A DNA stretch of 64,000 bases. Source: Tunturibacter gelidoferens. Its GTDB lineage: Bacteria > Acidobacteriota > Terriglobia > Terriglobales > Acidobacteriaceae. The notes below the pieces were generated by a model, which had not been told where the DNA came from, searched no databases, and worked only from the letters and a program-made list of their open reading frames with translations. Where the stretch lies: the NCBI RefSeq assembly GCF_040358255.1, contig NZ_CP132938.1, forward strand, positions 2,170,001 through 2,234,000, written 5' to 3'. This document shows, in pieces, positions 25,521 to 33,445 of this stretch (position 1 is the first letter of the stretch; each line of letters starts with the position of its first letter). The translations under genes and the position numbers were made by a program.

Positions 25521-26090
25521 ATGAGGAGTTCTAAAAAGATGCAGGATGAGATGAACGGGCAAGGAGTTGTTGACCCGGAGGTGGCTGTGGGTTCTGACGT
25601 TGAGCCGATAAATGAGATGAGCCCCGCACAGGCGGAGTTGGAGCAGGTGAAGGGCGAGCGGGACCAGTTGCTGGACCGTCTGGCTCGGCTGCAGGCCGAG
25701 TTCGATAATGCACGGAAGCGTGAGGCGAAGGAGCGGGCCGATTCGCGGGACTATACGATCTCGAATACGGTTGAGCCGTTTCTGGGCGTGATGGATAACT
25801 TTCAGCTGGCGCTGAAGGCGAATGGTACGGCCGAGCAGCTGCGGGGTGGCGTGGAGCTGATTCTGAAGCAGATGGAAGATGCGCTGAAGGGATTGAATGT
25901 TCAGGCTGTCGAGACGATTGGTACGCAGTTCGATCCTCGAATCCATGAGGCTTTGGGAAGCATCGAAACCAAGGAGTTCCCGGACCACCAGGTGCTGGAG
26001 GAGATTCGGCGGGGTTACAAGATCCGCGAGAAGCTGTTGCGGCCGGCGCTGGTTAGGATTGCAGCGAATCCGAATCAGGTTGTGGATTAG
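25521..26090 (+). CDS. grpE: Nucleotide exchange factor GrpE
   Basis: Cofactor of DnaK that releases ADP. A long N-terminal coiled coil (about AQAELEQVKGERDQLLDRLA) leads into the conserved RKREAKERADSRDY and NFQLALKA segments, and the C-terminal beta domain contains FDPRIHEALGS and GYKIREKLLRPA. With ATG 25521 (AGAGG eight bases upstream) the protein is 189 residues. ATG 25458 with AGAGGA upstream would add 21 residues, and the codons there look coding, so the start is not settled. It lies between hrcA and dnaJ; two tandem repeat units separate it from dnaJ. Confidence 0.93.
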   Translation: MRSSKKMQDEMNGQGVVDPEVAVGSDVEPINEMSPAQAELEQVKGERDQLLDRLARLQAEFDNARKREAKERADSRDYTISNTVEPFLGVMDNFQLALKANGTAEQLRGGVELILKQMEDALKGLNVQAVETIGTQFDPRIHEALGSIETKEFPDHQVLEEIRRGYKIREKLLRPALVRIAANPNQVVD

Positions 26091-26120
26091 TGGCTCGACC
26101 AATGCAAATGCAACAGCAAA

Positions 26121-26190
26121 AATGCGGGGGTTTCTCCACTGCGCGGACCACGATGAGACTGCGGTCCGCTTCGGTCGAAATGACGGTTTG
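26121..26190 (+). repeat. Hairpin repeat family 1, copy A
   Basis: AATGCGGGGG head, TTTCTCCACT, then stem GCGGACCAC (26143-26151), loop GATGAGACT, stem GCGGTCCGC (26161-26169; 8 of 9 pairs) and the TTCGGTCGAAATGACGG tail. Confidence 0.85.
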
Positions 26191-26270
26191 TTGAGTGGGC
26201 GATGAAAAGCAGATCCCTGCGGGATGACAAGCAAAAGAGCAACGGCAACGACAAATGCAAAAGCAACAGC

Positions 26271-26340
26271 AATGCGGGGGTTTCTCCACTACGCGGACCA
26301 CGATAAGACTGTGGTCCACTACGGTCGAAATGACGGTTTT
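26271..26340 (+). repeat. Hairpin repeat family 1, copy B
   Basis: Same frame as copy A. Stem GCGGACCAC with GTGGTCCAC (8 of 9 pairs) around loop GATAAGACT. The mismatch present in copy A is a proper A-T pair here. Confidence 0.85.
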
Positions 26341-26475
26341 ATTGAGTGGGGTAATGAAAAGCAGATCCCTGCGGGATGACAGGCAAAAGAACAATGGCAA
26401 GGGTAGCGACTGCAACGACAGAGTGATTGGTACGAATTTTGTAGCTGCATAGAATGGAAGTGAGATTTCAGGGAT

Positions 26476-27624
26476 ATGGCGACGGCAAACGTGACGAAGG
26501 TTGACTACTACGAAGTATTGAGTGTTTCGCGGGATGCGAGCGACCAGGAGTTGAAGACTGCGTATCGCAAGCTTGCCATGCAGTATCACCCGGACCGGAA
26601 CCCGAACGATCCGTCTGCGGAGGAGAAGTTCAAGGAGTGCGGCGAGGCCTACTCGGTGCTGAGCGATCCGGATAAGCGCGCGGCTTATGACCGGTATGGG
26701 CATGCGGCGTTTCAGAACGGTGGTGGTGCCGGTGGTCCATTTGGTGGCGGGTTCAGCGGCAATGCGCAGGACCTGGGGGATATCTTCGGCGATCTTTTCG
26801 GCGAGATGTTCAACATGGGCGGCAATGGGCGGCAGCAGGCTTCGCGCGTGCAGCGTGGGCGGGATCTGCGGTACGACATGAAGCTCGAGTTCGAAGAGGC
26901 GGTCTTCGGCAAGGAGAAGGAGATTACGATTCGGCGGATGGAGACCTGCTTCGACTGCAAGGGCTCGGGCGCGTCGAAGGGCAAGGCTCCGGTGACTTGT
27001 ACGCAGTGCGGCGGGCGCGGGCAGCAGAGGTTCCAGCAAGGATTCTTTTCGGTGGCGCGGACCTGCTCGGTGTGCGGAGGGACGGGGACGCTGATCGTTG
27101 ACCCGTGCCAAATGTGCAAGGGTGAGACGCGGGTACAGCGCGAGCACACGATTATGGTGAAGGTGCCGGCGGGTGTGGAGCAGGATACGCGGATTCGCTA
27201 CTCGGGCGAGGGCGAGGCGGGCAAGTTTGCCGGACCTGCCGGTGATCTGTATGTTGTGCTGAGTGTGAAGGCGCACAAGTTCTTTGAGCGCGACGGCGAT
27301 GATCTGCATTGCGTGATGCCGATCTCGTTTCCGCAGGCGGCGCTGGGGACGGAGCTGGAGATTCAGACGCTGGAGGGTGCGGCGACGATCAAGGTTCCCG
27401 AAGGAACGCAGAATGGGAAGGCGTTCAAGCTGAAGGGCAAGGGCGTACCGCATCTGAACTCGCATGGGAAGGGTGATTTGATCGTCGAGATTCGGGTGCA
27501 GACGCCGGGCAAGCTGAGCAAGCAGCAGCGGGAGTTGTTGAAGCAGTTGAGCGAGACGATGGTGGTGGAGAATACACCGACGTCGCGTGGGCTGTTTGAT
27601 AAGGTGAAGGATATGTTCAGCTAG
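26476..27624 (+). CDS. dnaJ: Chaperone protein DnaJ
   Basis: A 382-residue type I J-protein. The J-domain (about residues 5-75) contains YHPDRN with the HPD tripeptide that stimulates DnaK. A G/F-rich linker ([14 protein letters not shown]) follows. The zinc-binding region has four repeats, [24 protein letters not shown] and CQMCKGET; the last departs from the CxxCxGxG pattern. The two C-terminal substrate-binding domains are intact ([28 protein letters not shown]). It forms the heat-shock cluster with hrcA and grpE, although the repeat block upstream may separate its transcription. Confidence 0.97.
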   Translation: MATANVTKVDYYEVLSVSRDASDQELKTAYRKLAMQYHPDRNPNDPSAEEKFKECGEAYSVLSDPDKRAAYDRYGHAAFQNGGGAGGPFGGGFSGNAQDLGDIFGDLFGEMFNMGGNGRQQASRVQRGRDLRYDMKLEFEEAVFGKEKEITIRRMETCFDCKGSGASKGKAPVTCTQCGGRGQQRFQQGFFSVARTCSVCGGTGTLIVDPCQMCKGETRVQREHTIMVKVPAGVEQDTRIRYSGEGEAGKFAGPAGDLYVVLSVKAHKFFERDGDDLHCVMPISFPQAALGTELEIQTLEGAATIKVPEGTQNGKAFKLKGKGVPHLNSHGKGDLIVEIRVQTPGKLSKQQRELLKQLSETMVVENTPTSRGLFDKVKDMFS

Positions 27625-27756
27625 GTAGTCGGTGATCTGTTCTCTGCTGTTAGTTGTTGGGATGGAATGGAAAGAGGACGGATCGCTTGCGCGACTGCGC
27701 ATCTTACGACGAAGAGACCGTCGCCCCGCCAAGTATCGAGGGCAAGAACAAATGCA

Positions 27757-27823
27757 AATGCGGGGGTCTCTCCACTGCGCACCTCACGATGAGACTGTGA
27801 GGTGCTTCGGTCGAGATGACGAT
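27757..27823 (+). repeat. Hairpin repeat family 1, copy C
   Basis: Stem GCACCTCAC (27779-27787), loop GATGAGACT, stem GTGAGGTGC, perfect over 9 pairs. An A-rich CAAATGCAA-type head precedes it. Confidence 0.85.
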
Positions 27824-27847
27824 TCGGTGGGGACTTCTAAATAAGGC

Positions 27848-27883
27848 TGGCTTGCTGATGTCGCCTGGCTTGCTGATGTCGCT
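27848..27883 (+). repeat. Two tandem 18-bp units
   Basis: TGGCTTGCTGATGTCGCC and TGGCTTGCTGATGTCGCT, head to tail, 24 bases before the permease start. A partial third GACTTGC follows. Confidence 0.75.
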
Positions 27884-27906
27884 GACTTGCCGAAACGGGG
27901 GATGGA

Positions 27907-29088
27907 ATGTTCCTGGCTATTGGACATGCGTTGATGATGTCGTTGACGATGGCCTGGGAGATTCTGTGGGCGTTGATTCTTGGATTTCTGCTGTCGGCAG
28001 TGGTGCAGGCGGTGGTTTCGAAGGAGGAGATGTCGCGGCTGCTGCCGGACGACAGGCCGCGCACGATTGTGAAGGCGTGCGGGTTGGGGGCGGCGAGTTC
28101 TTCGTGCTCGTATGCGGCGGTGGCGCTGGCGAGATCGATGTTCCGGAAGGGGGCGAACTTTACCTCTTCGATGGCGTTTCAGTTCGCTTCGACGAACCTG
28201 GTGATGGAGTTGGGAATTCTGTTGGCGGTGTTGATGGGCTGGAGGTTTACGCTGGCGGAGTTTGTGGGCGGACCGCTGATGATCTGGGTGCTGGTGCTGC
28301 TGTTTCGGATGTTGCTGCGGCCTGAGTGGGTGGAGGCGGCGCGGCGGCAGGCGGAGCTGGGGATTCAAGGTCGCATGGAAGGGCATGCGGCGATGGATAT
28401 GAGTCTGCATGAGGGGTCGCTGTGGGAGCGGGCTGCGTCGGAGAAGGGGCGGACGGCGATCAGCCACTTTTTCGTGATGGACTGGGCGTCGCTGTGGCTG
28501 GATATTGCGGGAGGTCTGCTGATTTCCGGAGCGCTGGCGGCGTGGGTGCCGAAGCAGTTCTGGCAGGCGTTTTTCTTCGCGGGGCATCCGGTGTTGGCGA
28601 AGCTGTGGGGGCCGCTGGTGGGGCCGGCGGTGGCGGTGATCTCGTTTGTATGCTCGGTGGGCAATGTACCGCTGGCGGCGGTGCTGTGGAACGGCGGGAT
28701 CAGCTTTGGTGGCGTGATTGCGTTTCTGTTTGCCGATCTGATTATTCTTCCGATCCTGAATATCTATCGCAAGTACTACGGGTGGAAGATGAGCGCGTTT
28801 CTATTTGTCACGTTTTACGTGGCGATGGCGGCTGCAGCTTTCGTGGTGGAGCTTTTGTTTGGGGCGCTACACCTGATTCCGCAGCAGAGAAATGCGCGGG
28901 TGATGGAGGAGGCGATCTCGTGGAACTATACGACGTGGCTGAACCTTGGCTTTCTGGTAGTGGCGGGAGTGTTGGTGGTTAGATTTTTGAGGACAGGCGG
29001 CCCGGCGATGCTGCGGATGATGGGTGAGCCACAGAAGGCGGGTGGGGATCACTCCCATACTGCGGCGACCATGGATGACCACGGATAA
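27907..29088 (+). CDS. Permease of the ArsP/UPF0718 (DUF318) type
   Basis: A 393-residue inner-membrane protein with about ten hydrophobic segments. The two halves each have a conserved motif: GLGAASSSCSYAAVALARS with FASTNLVMELG, and VCSVGNVPLAAVLWNGGISF. These match the family that includes ArsP, an exporter of trivalent organoarsenicals, and uncharacterised permeases; the cysteine in SSSCSYAA is notable because ArsP uses cysteines for arsenic. It ends in a histidine- and aspartate-containing tail (GGDHSHTAATMDDHG) that could bind metal. No arsenic gene is near, so the substrate remains open. Confidence 0.85.
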   Translation: MFLAIGHALMMSLTMAWEILWALILGFLLSAVVQAVVSKEEMSRLLPDDRPRTIVKACGLGAASSSCSYAAVALARSMFRKGANFTSSMAFQFASTNLVMELGILLAVLMGWRFTLAEFVGGPLMIWVLVLLFRMLLRPEWVEAARRQAELGIQGRMEGHAAMDMSLHEGSLWERAASEKGRTAISHFFVMDWASLWLDIAGGLLISGALAAWVPKQFWQAFFFAGHPVLAKLWGPLVGPAVAVISFVCSVGNVPLAAVLWNGGISFGGVIAFLFADLIILPILNIYRKYYGWKMSAFLFVTFYVAMAAAAFVVELLFGALHLIPQQRNARVMEEAISWNYTTWLNLGFLVVAGVLVVRFLRTGGPAMLRMMGEPQKAGGDHSHTAATMDDHG

Positions 29089-29160
29089 GGCGTGCGAGAC
29101 TCTTCTTATCCGCCTACCTTGGACCTGCTCTAAAACCTGTCGTTTCGGCGATCTTGCTGG

Positions 29161-29727
29161 CTATAGATACCGCCTCACTCGGTTGGAGTATTCGGAGTAT
29201 TGCTCGCCGTAGTGACTTCTCAGGTATTGCTCTTCACGTGATACCTGGCGGTGGAATAGCCAGATGGCGGCGAGCAGATAGACCAGGAGAATCCAGTTTG
29301 AGAAGAGCAGGAACTGGCCCAGCAGGACCGAGGCAAAGGCCACGTAGATTGGGTTGCGGCTGAAGGCAAAGATGCCGGTGGTTACGAGTTTGTCCGGGTG
29401 GGCCTGGTCAATGCCAACGCGGAAGCTCTTCCCGAAGGAGATGAGACTCAGGAGTAGCAGGAGCAGTCCCGCTAGACAAAGCAGAGCTCCGATCCAGGAG
29501 GCTATTCGGGAGTGAAAAAGTTCTTGCCTGCTTACGGTTGGAAGATTGAATGCTGCGGCAAAGACGAGGTAGAAGTAGAAGAAGGCAAACGGCGGAATCA
29601 GGAAGTCTTTTTTGTCGATTTTGCCGAAGTTCATCGCCTGGATTCCTTTGCTTCTCATCAGCAGGACGCGGCTCCCTACCAGGCCAAGCAGCAGCACGAT
29701 GGTCAGAGGTCCGAAGTACTTTTGCAT
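29161..29727 (-). CDS. Isoprenylcysteine carboxylmethyltransferase (ICMT/PEMT)-family protein
   Basis: A 188-residue membrane methyltransferase with five hydrophobic segments. The SAM-binding C-terminal region is typical: LVTTGIFAFSRNPIYVAF and then EEQYLRSHYGEQYSEYSNRVRRYL. In bacteria these proteins methylate unidentified, mostly lipid or isoprenoid, substrates. It starts 13 bases after the stop of rsmE and probably shares its transcript. Codon usage is more balanced than in neighbouring genes. Confidence 0.9.
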   Translation of the reverse strand: MQKYFGPLTIVLLLGLVGSRVLLMRSKGIQAMNFGKIDKKDFLIPPFAFFYFYLVFAAAFNLPTVSRQELFHSRIASWIGALLCLAGLLLLLLSLISFGKSFRVGIDQAHPDKLVTTGIFAFSRNPIYVAFASVLLGQFLLFSNWILLVYLLAAIWLFHRQVSREEQYLRSHYGEQYSEYSNRVRRYL

Positions 29728-29740
29728 GGAGGCCGTCCGT

Positions 29741-30463
29741 TCAGATGAGATGGGTGGAGGCGATGGCGATGGCGGCGATGGCGGCGGTTTCGGCGCGGAG
29801 GATGCGGGGGCCTAGGGTGACGGGCTGCCATTGATGGGTGGTGAAGAGGCTCATCTCTTCGGGGGTCCAGCCGCCTTCGGGGCCGATGGCGAGGGCCGTG
29901 TCGGTCTCTCGTGAGGGGGTTGTCGCTTTGAGTGCGGCGGTTAGGGTGAGGGTTTGTTCGGTTTCGCTTAGAAGGATGCGGGTGGGGGAGTTCTCGTTTT
30001 CGAGGGCGGATTTCAGGGTAGTGGGGTCGGCGATCTCGGGGATGGTGGTGCGGCGGGATTGTTTGGAGGCTTCGAGGGTTATGCGGCGCCAGCGTTCGGC
30101 GCGTTTGAGGGCTGATTGGGCTAGGTGCTTTTCGGTGCGGCGGGCGAGGATGGGCGTGATCTTCGCGATGCCCAGTTCGGTGGCTTTTTCGATGGCCCAC
30201 TCCATGTGGTCGAACTTGAAGACGGCGAGGAGGAGATGGAGGGGAAGGGCGGCGTCGGAGGAGAGCTCTTCGTGGAGGGTGAAGAGGACTTCGTCGTCGG
30301 AGACGGTGAGGATCTCGGCGCGGTGGAGGAAGCCGTTGGAGACGACGTCGTAGATCTGGCCGGGTTCAGCGCGGAGGACGCGGGCGAGGTGGGTGGCCTG
30401 GTCGCCGGTGAGAGATGCGGTGGTGGCGGTCCAGGCGTCGGCGATCCAGCGGCGGCGGGTCAT
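29741..30463 (-). CDS. rsmE: 16S rRNA (uracil(1498)-N(3))-methyltransferase RsmE
   Basis: A 240-residue SPOUT methyltransferase that methylates U1498 in the decoding region of 16S rRNA. The N-terminal PUA-like part contains THLARVLRAEPG; the knotted SPOUT part has KATELGIAKITPILARRTEK, LEASKQSRRTTIPEI, the SAM loop AIGPEGGWTPEE and LGPRILRAETAAI. Length is normal. A repeat-rich intergenic segment lies upstream. Confidence 0.96.
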   Translation of the reverse strand: MTRRRWIADAWTATTASLTGDQATHLARVLRAEPGQIYDVVSNGFLHRAEILTVSDDEVLFTLHEELSSDAALPLHLLLAVFKFDHMEWAIEKATELGIAKITPILARRTEKHLAQSALKRAERWRRITLEASKQSRRTTIPEIADPTTLKSALENENSPTRILLSETEQTLTLTAALKATTPSRETDTALAIGPEGGWTPEEMSLFTTHQWQPVTLGPRILRAETAAIAAIAIASTHLI

Positions 30464-30521
30464 GGAGTTAGTTTATGGGTTGGTGGGTGGATTCTCACGG
30501 AGGGTTTGGGCGCTTCGGGCG

Positions 30522-30568
30522 AAATGCGGGGGTCCCTCCACTGCGCTGCGCTCCGGTCGGGATGACGG
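30522..30568 (+). repeat. Hairpin repeat family 1, copy D (short form)
   Basis: AAATGCGGGGGTCCCTCCAC head, CTGCGCTGCGCTCCGGTCGG and GATGACGG tail. The variable hairpin is missing. Confidence 0.7.
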
Positions 30569-30575
30569 GATTTGT

Positions 30576-30653
30576 GGTGCGTCCTAAAAGCAAGTCGTCG
30601 ATTTGTGGGTGCGTCCTAAAAGCCAGTTGAGTCGGGTGGGTGCGTCCTAAAAG
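30576..30653 (+). repeat. Three spaced copies of GGTGCGTCCTAAAAG
   Basis: Copies at 30576-30590, 30608-30622 and 30639-30653, spaced 32 and 31 bases. The first two also share GATTTGTG upstream. They lie upstream of rsmE and downstream of the minus-strand gene 30685-31284. Confidence 0.85.
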
Positions 30654-30684
30654 TTTATGGGCTGGTTCTCAAAGGTCAGTTAAG

Positions 30685-31284
30685 TCAGTTGGCGAGTTTG
30701 GAGGTGGGGGCGGGTATGGATTCGCTGGCGCGGCTGATCATCACCCCTTGTTGACCCTGGTGGTAGAGGTCGACGTTGAGAATGGCGGTGCGGCGGTGAT
30801 CCCACACGGCCTGGGTGACGGGGAAGTGGAGGAGGATCATGCCTTCGGCGGATTGGCCGGGGCTGATCATGGTCTCGCGGAGGAGGGGCTCGGAGGCGAG
30901 GGGCTTGAGGGCGGGGAAGGTGGTGTAGAGGTTGGCGAAGTCGTCTTTTTCGACGGCGCTGGTGGTGATCTCCTGACCGTCGCCGGTGGTGAGGGTGGCG
31001 GTGAAGTCTTTGAGGAAGAGGGGGAGGCGGAGGCCGTCGGTGATGCGGAGGGTGGTGAGGACGTAGAGGTCGTCCTGGCCCTGATCGTGGCCGACGAGGA
31101 TGGATTCGCCTTTGAAGACGGTGTGGGCGGGGTAGATGGCGGTGTGGAGGATGTCGAGGTCGGCAGTTCTGCGCGGGGTGAAGCGCATGACCAGGGCGAG
31201 GGTGATGCCAAGGATCAGAAATGCCAGGAGGACCGGTGCCAGCAGGTTGCTTCGAGCGGGTTGGGCAAACTTGAGGTCGGACAC
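30685..31284 (-). CDS. Membrane-anchored protein of unknown function
   Basis: A 199-residue protein with one N-terminal membrane helix (LLAPVLLAFLILGITLALVM) and an exported region made of beta-strand-like sequence (GESILVGHDQGQDDLYVLTT, then LPLFLKDFTATLTTGDGQEI). The layout recalls small Ig-like or DUF4352-type periplasmic domains, but no family can be named. The start is a GTG at 31284. It stands alone on the minus strand. Confidence 0.7.
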   Translation of the reverse strand: MSDLKFAQPARSNLLAPVLLAFLILGITLALVMRFTPRRTADLDILHTAIYPAHTVFKGESILVGHDQGQDDLYVLTTLRITDGLRLPLFLKDFTATLTTGDGQEITTSAVEKDDFANLYTTFPALKPLASEPLLRETMISPGQSAEGMILLHFPVTQAVWDHRRTAILNVDLYHQGQQGVMISRASESIPAPTSKLAN

Positions 31285-31423
31285 TGGGATGAGAATAGCA
31301 AGGCTGGTTGGTTTTCAGAAGATTAAAAAAACTGAAATTTAACTTAATCGATTGCCCACAGGGGTTTGTAAGCCCTGATGGAGGTGAGAATGCGGGTTCT
31401 GAGGCTACTGGAATTGGAGGCGG

Positions 31424-32482
31424 TCAGGGTCGGCCCTTTTGGACGGCGTATTCCTCGAGGAGAACGGTGATGAGGGCGGCGGTGGGAACTGAGACGAGCG
31501 CGCCAACGATGCCGGCCAAGGCTGTGCCCAGAAGCAGGGCTACGAGGACGGTGAGGCCCATGAGGTTGACGCTGGAACGCATGATGCGCGGGGTGAGGAC
31601 GGCGTTTTCGATGTTGATGTAGATGGCGTAGAAGATGAGGACGCTGGCCATCTTGGTCCAGGAGTCGAGCGCGGCGACCCCGGCGGCGACGACGATGGTG
31701 ATGACTCCGCCGGCGATGGGGATGATGTTGAAGAGGCCCATGAGGAAGCCGAGGAGGAGGAAGTATCGGACGTGAAGGAGGCCGAAGACGATTGTGCTGG
31801 AGACTCCGAGGATGAGCATGAGGAGTCCCTGGCCGAGGAGCCACTTGCTGATCTTGCGTTCGGCTTTTTTGAGGGTGTTGTTGAGGCGGTGGCGTTCGGC
31901 GTCGGGGAAGAGGGAGAGGAAGAAGTGATAGGCGTGCTCGCCTTCGAGCATGAAGTAGATGCAGAGGAAGGCGGCGGTGAGGATGTCGAAGAGGTGGGAG
32001 AGCCAGAGGGGGAGCGAGGTGACGAGATAGGAGGCGGTGGCGTCGAAGGCTCCGGCGGCGCGCTGGGCGATGGAGTCGATACCTAACTTGTCGGCGAAGG
32101 GAATTCTTTTGACACGGGCGACGACTTCGGGGATGCGCTGGGGGAGTTCGGCGGAGAAGTTACGGAGGTCGCTGAGGACCGGCGGGAGGCCGGTGGTGAA
32201 GAAGACGGCGAGGACCAGTGCGACGGCGGCGATGAGAAGAACGATGGCGACGCCGCGGGAGGGCTGGTAGTTGCGGATCTTCAACTGCCGGATGCGCGTG
32301 ACTGCGGGCATGAGGACGACGGCAAAGAGACCGCTGACGTAGATGATCAGCAGCTCTTTCTCAAGGGTCCAGGCGAGGGCGAGCAGGAGGATGACGGCGA
32401 AGAAGAAGAGGATGTTGCCGCGGACCTGGGCGCGGGTTTTTTTCTCGTAGGGGGTGAGGTCGTCGGGTGTGGGGTTGGTCAG
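31424..32482 (-). CDS. AI-2E family (PerM/TqsA-like) permease with apparent CTG start
   Basis: A membrane protein with about eight helices of the AI-2 exporter superfamily, which includes TqsA and PerM; substrates range from autoinducer-2 to Na+/H+. The core phrases KWLLGQGLLMLILGVSSTIV and LLGFLMGLFNIIPIAGGVIT are diagnostic. The first in-frame ATG (32311) would drop the entire first helix. The frame continues upstream through EKKTRAQVRGNILFFFAVIL, and AGGAG sits seven bases before a CTG at 32480-32482, giving 352 residues, the normal family length. No ATG, GTG or TTG lies in frame there. I therefore place the start at CTG. Confidence 0.85.
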   Translation of the reverse strand: MTNPTPDDLTPYEKKTRAQVRGNILFFFAVILLLALAWTLEKELLIIYVSGLFAVVLMPAVTRIRQLKIRNYQPSRGVAIVLLIAAVALVLAVFFTTGLPPVLSDLRNFSAELPQRIPEVVARVKRIPFADKLGIDSIAQRAAGAFDATASYLVTSLPLWLSHLFDILTAAFLCIYFMLEGEHAYHFFLSLFPDAERHRLNNTLKKAERKISKWLLGQGLLMLILGVSSTIVFGLLHVRYFLLLGFLMGLFNIIPIAGGVITIVVAAGVAALDSWTKMASVLIFYAIYINIENAVLTPRIMRSSVNLMGLTVLVALLLGTALAGIVGALVSVPTAALITVLLEEYAVQKGRP

Positions 32483-32591
32483 CCGGGTTCTCCTGTGGGT
32501 GCTGACGTTGAGATGCAGATAGTGTGCGCTTCCACTGCTCAGGGGTGGTAGTGAGGAGTTTGAGTCTGGGTTTCGGGTGGAGAAGCGGCGA

Positions 32592-33191
32592 CTAGGGTCT
32601 CTTTTCGGCTAAAGCGCGGAGGAGGGCTTCGACGGTTTGGGTGGGGGTCTGGTTTGAGGTGGCGATGGTGAGGCCGGCCATGCGGCGGTAGAGGGGGTGG
32701 CGGCGCTCGAAGCGGAGCTGGGCGGCGGCGGGGTCTCGGAGGACCGGTCGGGCGAGGGCTGGATCACCGAGATCCTGCAGCATGCAGCGGTCGAAGAGGG
32801 TGGGGAAGGGCGCGTCGAGAAAGATGGTGAAGGTGGCGGGGGTCTGCTCGAGGAGGAGGCGGTTGGTGAGGTCTTCGGGGGTTCCGCCGCCGAGGGCGAG
32901 GACGATGTTGCTGTAGCCGAGGGCTGAGGCGAGGGCGGTGGATTCGAGGCGGCGGAAGCGGGCTTCGCCGTGCTGCTCGAAGAGTTGGGGGATGGTGGCG
33001 TTGGTGCGGGACTCGAGGTGGGCGTCGAGGTCGAGGAAGTTCCAGCCGACGCGGGCGGCGAGGAGGCGGCCGATGGTGGATTTGCCTGCTCCCATGAAGC
33101 CGGTGAGGACGAGACGTTTGAGGTGGGCTGGGGCTTGGGTCATGATCTCGGTTTGGGGCTCGGTTTGCGTTTCGGGTTCGGTGGACGTCAT
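32592..33191 (-). CDS. aroK: Shikimate kinase
   Basis: A 199-residue P-loop kinase that phosphorylates shikimate at the 3-hydroxyl, a step toward chorismate and aromatic amino acids. Walker A is TGFMGAGKST, the shikimate-binding DLDAHLE follows, then the E-x-x-FRxxE-like EARFRRLES, GGG in ALALGGGTP, and the lid region ALARPVLRD. An extra 22 residues precede the core; Met17 may be an alternative start, but TAAGGAGAGG directly before the ATG at 33191 supports the longer form. Two hairpins lie in its leader (33235-33305), one followed by a T-rich stretch, which might attenuate transcription. Confidence 0.95.
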   Translation of the reverse strand: MTSTEPETQTEPQTEIMTQAPAHLKRLVLTGFMGAGKSTIGRLLAARVGWNFLDLDAHLESRTNATIPQLFEQHGEARFRRLESTALASALGYSNIVLALGGGTPEDLTNRLLLEQTPATFTIFLDAPFPTLFDRCMLQDLGDPALARPVLRDPAAAQLRFERRHPLYRRMAGLTIATSNQTPTQTVEALLRALAEKRP

Positions 33192-33234
33192 TGCCTCTCC
33201 TTAGTGTGCCTGTAAACGTGTGCAGAAGACGAAA

Positions 33235-33263
33235 GAGCCGCAACCTGGTGTGGGTTGCGGCTC
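33235..33263 (-). terminator. Perfect 11-bp hairpin in the aroK leader
   Basis: GAGCCGCAACC and GGTTGCGGCTC pair perfectly around a 7-base loop. On the minus strand the hairpin is followed by TTTCGTCTTCT, so it can act as an intrinsic terminator for transcription coming from the small gene at 33446-33619, or as an attenuator 44 bases before aroK. A second, weaker stem (CTCTGAA 33278-33284 with TTCAGAG 33299-33305) lies just upstream in the transcript. Confidence 0.6.
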
Positions 33264-33445
33264 GGGAAGGTCGAAGACTCTGAAGTTTTTTAGGTTTTTT
33301 CAGAGATGCATGCGAGGACTCCACTGGCCGCTGGGTGGCGCCAATAGGAGCAGGTAAAAAAAGCGAACTGGAAGCGGCTCGACATGCTGGTAAGACGATA
33401 CACCGGGAGTTTGGGGGATTGCAAGGGGTTGGGGTGGGTAGTGGG

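Larger units (their letters stand above)
26105..26390 (+). repeat. Tandem duplication of about 150 bp between grpE and dnaJ
   Basis: Unit 1 (26105-26238) and unit 2 (26253-26390) share the same order: an A-rich CAAATGCAA-type head, a full family 1 hairpin repeat, GAGTGGG, ATGAAAAGCAGATCCCTGCG and GGATGACA. The offset is 150 bases. The copies have diverged at scattered positions, including in the hairpin stem. No gene lies within. Confidence 0.85.

Noticed and set aside
26129..26205. Short peptides of the type MRGSLHCA..DET..FGRDD read through the family 1 repeats on the + strand
   Set aside because: The frame is broken in copy H by an extra base and differences follow stem pairing, not codon positions. 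I treat the repeats as structural, not coding.
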